This document shows, in pieces, positions 36,000-41,193 of a DNA stretch of 64,000 nt (positions are counted from its first letter, which is position 1; each line of letters starts with the position of its first letter). Both the position numbers and the translations under genes were made by a program. This stretch comes from CAWJKP01 sp963843465 (GTDB taxonomy: Bacteria > Planctomycetota > Planctomycetia > Pirellulales > Thermoguttaceae). The notes beneath the pieces were generated by a model, which ran no database searches, was not told where the DNA came from, and saw only the letters and a list, made by a program, of their open reading frames with translations. The stretch covers positions 634,711 through 698,710 of the forward strand of contig CAWJKP010000005.1 of assembly GCA_963843465.1 (NCBI GenBank), written 5' to 3'.

Positions 36000-36179
36000 G
36001 TGGCTGACAAGTGGATTCAGGGTGCGATCCAGCACCCAGGGGCTTTGACGGCAAAGGCCAAGGCGGCGGGCATGACGCTCTCCCAGTTCGAGGCCAAGCC
36101 CCACAAGGATGCGACGACCAACCGGCAGGTTGCGTTGGCTAAGCGGCTGGCGCAGTTCGCCAAGCATCGCAAGAAGTAG
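36000..36179 (+). CDS. Small basic phage protein (59 aa)
   Basis: GTG 36000 follows GAAGGAGGC. It reads MADKWIQGAIQHPGALTAKA, then KAAGMTLSQFEAKPHKD, and ends RLAQFAKHRKK. The 'KWIQ.AI..PGAL' start is common to small phage proteins found beside virion genes; many have 'K.PT..R....A..L....'. Function unknown. It is too short to be seen by simple ORF length cut-offs but has a good ribosome site and composition. Confidence 0.7.
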   Translation: MADKWIQGAIQHPGALTAKAKAAGMTLSQFEAKPHKDATTNRQVALAKRLAQFAKHRKK

Positions 36180-36265
36180 CGTAGTGCGAGTGAGAGGTGG
36201 GCCGATGTAGGTCCGCTTCCGTTTGTGTTGTGTTGTTTTCTCTGTTTCGGAAAGCGAGTACGAAG

Positions 36266-36514
36266 ATGCAGAACATCGGAACTTTGGGCAAGTGCCCCGA
36301 CACCGTGCTGATCCAGGCCCAAGGTGCGACGGGCGACCAGGTGGACCGCGACGTGGCGATGGCCAAGGGCCTCAACGAGTACAACAAGGCGATGGGCCAG
36401 GTTCCCGAGCGGGACCAGGCCCAGGTCTATGGCCAGGACGGCTGGAAGCCCGTCAGCCAGAAGGTCAACGAGGCCGCCGGCGTGGCCAGCGTGCCGGACA
36501 GCGCCACCGAGTAA
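36266..36514 (+). CDS. AQG-family small protein 1
   Basis: ATG 36266 (MQNIGTLGKCPDTVLIQAQG). The core 'PDTVLIQAQGATGDQVDRDV' matches the other three members ('P.I.LI.AQGR..D.V..DIQ.AR'). It is the most divergent: AQGA instead of AQGR, an unrelated C-terminus ending ASVPDSATE, and no APCP motif. 82 residues. The start MQN is shared with members 2 and 4. Unknown function; no membrane segment or known domain. Confidence 0.65.
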   Translation: MQNIGTLGKCPDTVLIQAQGATGDQVDRDVAMAKGLNEYNKAMGQVPERDQAQVYGQDGWKPVSQKVNEAAGVASVPDSATE

Positions 36515-36579
36515 GCGACCTTGTGCCGGGTCTCGTAGACCAGGCACCGATCGCTGCTCACGCAAGAAGGGACATTCCC

Positions 36580-36858
36580 ATGCAGAACGTAGGAAAACCC
36601 GTCACCAGCCCCTCGCCGGACATCGTGCTGATTCCGGCCCAGGGCCGCGACAGCGATGCTGTCCACCAGGACATCCAGAATGCCCGGCAGACGGTGGCGG
36701 CGGCGCGGTTGTCGCACGAAGCGGCACCCTCCGGCACCCTCACCTCCGGGGTCAAGGATAGGCTGAAGGCCATGATGATGAAGGCGCACGCCCAGCGTGA
36801 TCTGACGCCCACCATCGGTACGACCCCGGACACGGATGCCCCGTGCCCGATTCCCTGA
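36580..36858 (+). CDS. AQG-family small protein 2
   Basis: 92 residues: MQNVGKPVTSPSPDIVLIPA, then QGRDSDAVHQDIQNARQTVA, a basic centre (VKDRLKAMMMKAHAQRDL) and the ending DTDAPCPIP. AAGAAGGGA lies upstream as a ribosome site. The C-terminal DAPCPIP is identical to member 4. The fixed AQGR core and Cys-Pro tail with a variable centre suggest a binding peptide presented on a small scaffold, but this is speculation. Confidence 0.7.
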   Translation: MQNVGKPVTSPSPDIVLIPAQGRDSDAVHQDIQNARQTVAAARLSHEAAPSGTLTSGVKDRLKAMMMKAHAQRDLTPTIGTTPDTDAPCPIP

Positions 36859-36887
36859 CAAGACGAAGGGGACATCCAGACATCACC

Positions 36888-36950
36888 ATGATTGCGGCCC
36901 AAGGCCGCAGTCATGGGGATGTCCGATCCCCTGACGCGAGGCGACCATGA
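36888..36950 (+). pseudogene. Truncated AQG-family copy
   Basis: Between members 2 and 3 the DNA reads PDITMIAAQGRSHGDVRSP before stopping at TGA 36948-36950, which overlaps the ATG of member 3. It matches SPNIVMIEAQGRSHDEV of member 3 and lacks the usual start and C-terminal half. It is a remnant of tandem duplication. Confidence 0.55.
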
Positions 36951-37243
36951 CCCAGTACGTAGGTAATACCAACAGCGCCTCGCCGAACATCGTGATGATC
37001 GAGGCCCAGGGCCGCAGCCACGACGAGGTCTACCAGGACGTTCAGGACGCTCGGCACACGGCGGAGGTCCGCCAACGCGCTGTGCCAGTGGACCACACGC
37101 CCGTCCAACGCAAGCTGCTGGCCATGAGGCAGGCGGTCGTGGACAGACGGGGCGGGGAGTGGGGAGGCGAGGCGGCCCTGGCGACTTATTCCAAGGCCGT
37201 GGCCACGGACACGGCCGCCCCTTGTCCACAACCCATCGTGTAG
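36947..37243 (+). CDS. AQG-family small protein 3
   Basis: 98 residues: MTQYVGNTNSASPNIVMIEA, QGRSHDEVYQDVQDARHTAE, a basic centre (VQRKLLAMRQAVVDRRGGEW) and the ending DTAAPCPQPIV. AGGCGACC precedes the start. It conserves the AQGR core and the APCP tail. The centre 'LLAMRQAV' matches 'LKAMMMKA' and 'LMSVREAS' in members 2 and 4. Confidence 0.7.
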   Translation: MTQYVGNTNSASPNIVMIEAQGRSHDEVYQDVQDARHTAEVRQRAVPVDHTPVQRKLLAMRQAVVDRRGGEWGGEAALATYSKAVATDTAAPCPQPIV

Positions 37244-37260
37244 CCCAAGAAAGGGCATCC

Positions 37261-37533
37261 ATGCAGAACGTAAGCAAGGCCACCAGCCCGACGCCGGGCA
37301 TCGCCTTGATCGAGGCCCAGGGCCGCAATCCTGACGATGTCGGCCGGGACATTCAAGACGCTCGGGAGGCGGCACGGGCCGCTCGCGCCTCCCATGATCT
37401 GGACTCCATCGACCCTCGCAGGTCCGATCTCAAGAGCACGCTGATGAGCGTGAGGGAGGCGTCGCGCAGCCGGCAGCTTTTGCAGCCCGGCAGTCCGAAC
37501 CCGGACCCCGACGCTCCGTGCCCGATTCCCTGA
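37261..37533 (+). CDS. AQG-family small protein 4
   Basis: 90 residues: MQNVSKATSPTPGIALIEAQ, GRNPDDVGRDIQDAREAARA, SDLKSTLMSVREASRSRQLL and the ending DPDAPCPIP. AAGAAAGGG lies upstream. It is the last gene before a double hairpin and terminator, so the four members appear to form one transcript downstream of the hub gene. Confidence 0.7.
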   Translation: MQNVSKATSPTPGIALIEAQGRNPDDVGRDIQDAREAARAARASHDLDSIDPRRSDLKSTLMSVREASRSRQLLQPGSPNPDPDAPCPIP

Positions 37534-37546
37534 CGGCTTTCCCAAA

Positions 37547-37626
37547 GGGTCCCTAACGGGACCCGCAGCACGCCGTAAACGACGAAAGGGTGCCCCGGCT
37601 TACGCCTGGACACCCTTTCTCTTTCT
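37547..37626 (+). terminator. Hairpin plus rho-independent terminator after the AQG cluster
   Basis: Two hairpins lie in tandem: GGGTCCC/GGGACCC around TAAC (37547-37564) and AAAGGGTG/CACCCTTT (37585-37618) with an inner CCGG/CCTGG pairing, followed by CTCTTTCT. The second is a good intrinsic terminator. Confidence 0.75.
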
Positions 37627-37638
37627 GGAGATACTACG

Positions 37639-38214
37639 ATGGAATCTGCCTTCGCGTGGCTCAATCAACTGATCGAAGCGGTCTTTCGCTTTTGTCCTCG
37701 CATCGTCATTGTCCGGGCGACTCATGCCGGCGTGAAGTGGGTGCATGGCTGGAAGGTCAAGGCCATGCCGCCTGGTCTGCACTGGTACTGGCCCCTGACG
37801 ACCGAGGTGGAAGTCCTGGTCACGGCCCGCCAGACGCTCAGCCTCCCTGACCAAGTTCTTACGACGAAGGACGGCAGGAAGGTCACGATTAAGACACTCG
37901 TGGTCTATCGAGTTCGAGACATTGTACAGGCTATCGGCCGGGTCAATTGGGATTGTGACTCGACCATTAACGACCTGACGCAATCTGCCGTTGTGCGGGT
38001 GATCGCCACACACGCTTATGACGAGATCATGAAGGGGATTGCAGACGACACGTTGACCACGACGTTGACTAAGGCGGTCCGCAAGGAGTTGCGGCAGTTT
38101 GGCGTCCACGTTGTCCGCTCGAAGTTGGTGGACTTCGCTGAGACTAAGGTACTGAAGCTGATGATGAGCCAGGCTGACCGGGCGGGGATGGCACATTCCC
38201 AGTTTTACGCATAG
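37639..38214 (+). CDS. SPFH (Band 7 / prohibitin-like) domain protein
   Basis: 191 residues. A short N-terminal hydrophobic region (AFAWLNQLIEAVFRF, then CPRIVIVRATHAGVKWVHG) leads into VKAMPPGLHWYWPLTTEVEV, TARQTLSLPDQVLTTKDGRK, VTIKTLVVYRVRDIVQAIG, DCDSTINDLTQSAVVRVIAT, VRKELRQFGVHVVRSKLVDF. 'PG.H...P....V' and 'L..F GV.V....' are hallmarks of the stomatin/prohibitin/HflK family, which form membrane-bound oligomeric cages. The N-terminus is a weak membrane anchor. SPFH genes are rare in phages; one could guard the membrane, shield a protease or scaffold replication. The 3' end overlaps the minus-strand GIY-YIG gene by about 70 bases. Confidence 0.75.
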   Translation: MESAFAWLNQLIEAVFRFCPRIVIVRATHAGVKWVHGWKVKAMPPGLHWYWPLTTEVEVLVTARQTLSLPDQVLTTKDGRKVTIKTLVVYRVRDIVQAIGRVNWDCDSTINDLTQSAVVRVIATHAYDEIMKGIADDTLTTTLTKAVRKELRQFGVHVVRSKLVDFAETKVLKLMMSQADRAGMAHSQFYA

Positions 38215-38749
38215 CCGCCTTTCGCCGGGCCCAACATGCTTTTGCGGCATCTGAGTGGCGTTGCCTCACTTCGGGTCGAGTGTGGGCTGCTCTTGCTGCC
38301 TCCAAGTGGCGTTGCTTCACTTCGGGGCATTTGTAGTCTGCCTTTCGAGCCTCCGAATAACGTTGTCTTACCTCGGGCCGGGCACAGACTACTTTCATGG
38401 TCTCCGAGTGCTTGCGTCGAGTCACTTCACTCCGTTTGCAACTACTGCCTTTACCACCTGCCGACAAATTCAGCAATGGCCCAGTACCTTCTGCGACCCG
38501 CCCAATAAGATCAATAAGCGCGATCTCGTACTCATTCGCCTGCTCCATTGTCAGGTTCTTGGCGACGATCATTACGACCGGTTCCAGATTGAGCCGCCTC
38601 AACCTGCGAAGCCACGGCTGAACTCCGTACTGCTCCTCGTCATCCTTGACATACCGCCACCAGTTGCGTCGTCTGTTAACGCCCTGGCCAACATACCGGA
38701 AGATGTCGTTGCGCGGGTCGAAGTAGACGTAGATGTAGTGCTTGCTCAT
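38144..38749 (-). CDS. GIY-YIG homing endonuclease with tandem NUMOD3-like repeats
   Basis: 201 residues: YIYVYFDPRNDIFRYVGQGV, RRRNWWRYVKDDEEQ, the catalytic glutamate in EQANEYEIALIDLIGR, and GPLLNLSAGGKGSS. The C-terminus is a run of about five 17-residue units, SEVTRRKHSETMKVV, RPEVRQRYSEARKAD, CPEVKQRHLEAARAA, RPEVRQRHSDAAKAC, typical of NUMOD3 DNA-contact modules. Same subfamily as the gene at 20535. The last 20 residues (GNVPSPPGQPGSSSASVP) antisense-overlap the SPFH gene and may be non-native. It lies at the 3' end of the minus-strand replication block. Confidence 0.85.
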   Translation of the reverse strand: MSKHYIYVYFDPRNDIFRYVGQGVNRRRNWWRYVKDDEEQYGVQPWLRRLRRLNLEPVVMIVAKNLTMEQANEYEIALIDLIGRVAEGTGPLLNLSAGGKGSSCKRSEVTRRKHSETMKVVCARPEVRQRYSEARKADYKCPEVKQRHLEAARAAHTRPEVRQRHSDAAKACWARRKAAMRKTGNVPSPPGQPGSSSASVP

Positions 38750-39246
38750 GGTTTGTTAGGCTTCAACCTGGCCCTCATGGCGGCGTTGATTTCATCGGCA
38801 TTCTTAGGCAGTGCCCGGGTGACGTGGGCACGCCGGGCGGGGCACTCCTGGCAAATGTCTGTAGTGAGTGGCTGCCGCGTGCGTGCCGCCAGCGGTCCGT
38901 TGCAGTGTCCGGTGACGACAAGTTGTCTTTCCGCAGTCACGCGCAGCACCCGGTAGACGCATTCCGGCCATGCCGGATGGAAGACGTGCGGGTTCTGGCT
39001 GTCCCGCACGTATCCGTGGATGTCCGGGTGCCCTTCCACGGGGAACTCCAGCGAGCCGTCGTCATGGCACGCGGGACGCCCGTGCGTCAGGACGGCGTCG
39101 GCCGGGATGGCCTGCGCCACCAACCGATGGGAGTGCTGCTGCGGGCTGCCGAAGTTGAGAATGACGGTCGAGACAGGTGCTACAGGCCGCTGGCTGCCTG
39201 GCAACGGGATTGCGATCTGGGGACAGTCGGTGCAGGGTTCTTTCAT
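38746..39246 (-). CDS. Stand-alone GYVRD/CxxCP zinc-domain protein
   Basis: Start ATG at 39246 (MKEPCTDCPQIAIPLPG), overlapping the upstream stop by ATGA. The second half reads DIHGYVRDSQNPHVFHPAWP, EC, then GHCNGPLAARTRQPLTTDIC and QECPARRAHV. This matches the C-terminal 90 residues of the adjacent exonuclease (DISGYVRDPDNKWRFLPLWL, MRCNNPQAPV, HTVCQSCPRRVT). Four conserved cysteines suggest zinc binding. The first half has an additional CTDC. 166 residues; unknown function, likely a partner or decoy of the exonuclease. Confidence 0.6.
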   Translation of the reverse strand: MKEPCTDCPQIAIPLPGSQRPVAPVSTVILNFGSPQQHSHRLVAQAIPADAVLTHGRPACHDDGSLEFPVEGHPDIHGYVRDSQNPHVFHPAWPECVYRVLRVTAERQLVVTGHCNGPLAARTRQPLTTDICQECPARRAHVTRALPKNADEINAAMRARLKPNKP

Positions 39247-40223
39247 GTTACTCTCCTCGGGCACGACTGACAGACGGTGTGGGACAGTCGTTCACCGTAC
39301 ACGGGTGCCTGTGGGTTGTTGCAGCGCATGATGATGTCGATGCAGCCGCAGTTTGGCTTCAAGAAGGCCATCTGCGACCGCAGGCCGCAGGGCAGCCAGA
39401 GTGGCAGGAACCGCCACTTGTTGTCGGGGTCACGGACGTAGCCGCTGATGTCCTGCGGCGGCTCCCAGTCGCCTTGAGTCTTCGGGTAGGTGATCGCACC
39501 ATTGGGCTCGAAGATCGGACGGTGGAAGGTTCGCTCCATGTCCTTTGGGCCCGGCGGCGGGAGCGTGAGTTCGATGGCTGCCAGGTCGGGTCGTGGTTCT
39601 GCGCTCATTATCCCACCATTCCCAGGGCCATTGCGGTACACCTCGGCCCCGGCATAGGCGTCGGCCAGGGCGTCGTGCGCCTTCGTGTTGACGATCCCCA
39701 GTTTGTGGCAGATGGAGCCGAGACCCACCCGGTTAAAGGGCTCCGGCTCTCCGGCGAAGGCCGCCCGGTCGTTGAGCGCAATGGCAGTGAGCATCCCGTC
39801 CCGGGCGTGCGAGTGGAAGATGCGGTCCACCATCGGGCACCCGAGCCATGCCTTCAGGAAGCTGGACTCGAAGGCCCAATTGTGGGCCAGCGGGACGAGC
39901 ACTTTGCCGAAGGGCAGTTCCAGCCGCTCGAACCACTCCACCAGCATGTCCTCGACCTTTTCCGGCTCCGGTGCCTGCGCCATCAGGTCGGAGATCGTAA
40001 TGCCATGTTTGGCCGTGGCCGAATTCTCCGCACGACGCGGAAACTTCGGCCTCATGTTGGTGTAGAAGACCGGCAACTCCGCGATGGGGCGGATGTCGCT
40101 GTTCAGCGGCACAATGGCGATCTGGATGATCTCGTGGTAGCCCGGCTGGGTGCCGGTTGTCTCCAGGTCGATGGAGGTCAGCAAATTGCCGTTGCAGGTC
40201 ACGAGGGAGGAGTAGGTTTTCAT
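39243..40223 (-). CDS. DnaQ-like DEDDh 3'-5' exonuclease fused to GYVRD/CxxCP domain
   Basis: 326 residues. Exo I is SIDLETTG (about residues 17-24), Exo II is LAHNWAFESSFLKAWLG (about 110-126), and Exo III is AHDALADAYAG with the general-base histidine (about 180-190), so all four acidic residues and the His of the DEDDh class are present. It hydrolyses DNA or RNA 3' ends. Residues 235-326 carry the cysteine domain shared with the neighbour. The family A polymerase in this genome has its own exonuclease motifs, so this one probably serves recombination, repair or RNA turnover. Promoter candidate b lies 33 bases before the start. Confidence 0.8.
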   Translation of the reverse strand: MKTYSSLVTCNGNLLTSIDLETTGTQPGYHEIIQIAIVPLNSDIRPIAELPVFYTNMRPKFPRRAENSATAKHGITISDLMAQAPEPEKVEDMLVEWFERLELPFGKVLVPLAHNWAFESSFLKAWLGCPMVDRIFHSHARDGMLTAIALNDRAAFAGEPEPFNRVGLGSICHKLGIVNTKAHDALADAYAGAEVYRNGPGNGGIMSAEPRPDLAAIELTLPPPGPKDMERTFHRPIFEPNGAITYPKTQGDWEPPQDISGYVRDPDNKWRFLPLWLPCGLRSQMAFLKPNCGCIDIIMRCNNPQAPVYGERLSHTVCQSCPRRVT

Positions 40224-40255
40224 GGTCTGTGCTCAAGGTGCTGCCCGCCCTCTTA

Positions 40256-40284
40256 AAGAGTTGCAGAAACCGGCTAACTGGTTT
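40256..40284 (-). promoter_or_regulatory. Phage-specific promoter candidate, copy b
   Basis: On the minus strand: AAACCAG (40284-40278), 11 bases, CTGCAACTCTT (40266-40256), then TAAGAGG. It is 33 bases upstream of the exonuclease start at 40223 and preceded by GGAATTCTG, as in copy a. This is the only copy on the minus strand, and its direction fits the downstream minus-strand gene. Confidence 0.75.
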
Positions 40285-40323
40285 CAGAATTCCGACGCCG
40301 ATGCGGGCAGAGCCTTGTAGGAC

Positions 40324-40784
40324 TCACTTACGCCTCTTCGTCGAGGGTGCCGGCTTGCGAGGATTGTTTTTCTTCGTGACCGCGGCCTTGCGGCGGCTGT
40401 TCTTCTCTTGGCCGCCGGCTTGCTGTAGACTGGCATGTCGTTCAGTTCGGACGGGAGCAGGCCGCGCTCGATCATCTCCTCGTAGTGGATCAGGGCCATC
40501 GCGTTGAACATGATTGCGGCCAGGTGGTCCTCGTCGCGCTTGCCCTGCTGGTATCGCATGACGTGCCGCTTGAGCGAGGCGACGCAGCGGGTGAAGGGCA
40601 TTCCGCGTTCCCAGTTGCGTTCGGCATACTTCGCGGCCCCCATGCGGAGCCATTGGCCCTGGCGCTCTTCGGCGAAAGGCGAGATCAGGTCGGGGCGTGG
40701 CTTGTCGTCCGCCGTGTCTCGAATGGCGAGGTCGCTGCCGAATTGCTGCCGCTTGCCGCTGTCGGTCATTTTGTACTTCATCAT
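40324..40784 (-). CDS. dATP/dGTP diphosphohydrolase-like protein (DUF5664 type)
   Basis: Starts MMKYKMTDSGKRQQFGSDLA, IRDTADDKPRPDLISPFAEE, WLRMGAAKYAERNWERGMPF, ASLKRHVMRYQQGKRDEDHL, AAIMFNAMALIHYEEMIERG. 'DSG.RQ.F..G..RD....K.R.DL' and 'G..KY..RNWE.G.P' are hallmarks of the phage dATP/dGTP diphosphohydrolase N-terminal family (DUF5664), linked in some phages to purine pool reshaping. The conceptual frame runs on to 40284, but a one-base break near 40415 would give the more natural lysine-rich end AAVTKKNNPRKPAPSTKRRK at 40324; I chose that end. GGAG precedes the start. Confidence 0.65.
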
Positions 40785-41023
40785 AGCTCCAATTCTTTCA
40801 TTCGACAGATGATCGCAGGCCCATGAACGGGCCGCTGGGATAGGGATGATGCCAGCGCGTTCTTGCTGTAGACGAGTTCGGCATCCTCGTGGCAGACGAC
40901 GTGGTTCCCAAAGCCGATGTCCATGAATCGCACGAAGCCGCCGACGAACTGTTGCAGGTCGCCGATGTCCAGCACCACGCGGACTTCATAAACCGCGCCG
41001 CCAAGCGGGATGAATTGTGCCAT
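40781..41023 (-). CDS. Unknown protein (80 aa)
   Basis: ATG 41023 (MAQFIPLGGAVYEVRVVLDI), then FVGGFVRFMDIGFGNHVV and CHEDAELVYSKNALASSLS. It overlaps the upstream gene's stop by ATGA, and its own end overlaps the downstream start region, so it is translationally coupled in the minus-strand operon. Beta-rich; no family recognised. Confidence 0.5.
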   Translation of the reverse strand: MAQFIPLGGAVYEVRVVLDIGDLQQFVGGFVRFMDIGFGNHVVCHEDAELVYSKNALASSLSQRPVHGPAIICRMKELEL

Positions 41024-41193
41024 CAAGCACGTGCCGTTTCTGCCGCGGCCACTTCGATGAAGTCGCCGCCGTGCTCTTCGGCGAACGCGATCTGGTCGCT
41101 GGGCATCTTGTTCGTCTCGACTTGATCCACGAGGGTCGCTGTCGCAATCGAGCGGGTGTGCCTGCCGGTGATCTTGTAGACCAGGATCGTCAT
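41023..41193 (-). CDS. Small protein (56 aa) coupled to the primase-helicase gene
   Basis: Reads MTILVYKITGRHTRSIATAT, LVDQVETNKMPSDQIAFAEE, ending FIEVAAAETARA. ATG overlaps the primase-helicase stop (ATGA at 41190-41193) and its TGA overlaps the next ATG (41021-41025). GGAGG lies about 10 bases upstream. Stop-start overlaps on both sides and sensible composition support it in spite of its length. Function unknown. Confidence 0.6.
   Translation of the reverse strand: MTILVYKITGRHTRSIATATLVDQVETNKMPSDQIAFAEEHGGDFIEVAAAETARA

Noticed and set aside
32488..36054. 1188-codon minus-strand open frame opposite the hub gene
   Set aside because: The plus strand codes a coherent hub-like protein with a promoter candidate and ribosome site; the minus frame is His/Arg/Gly-rich shadow.
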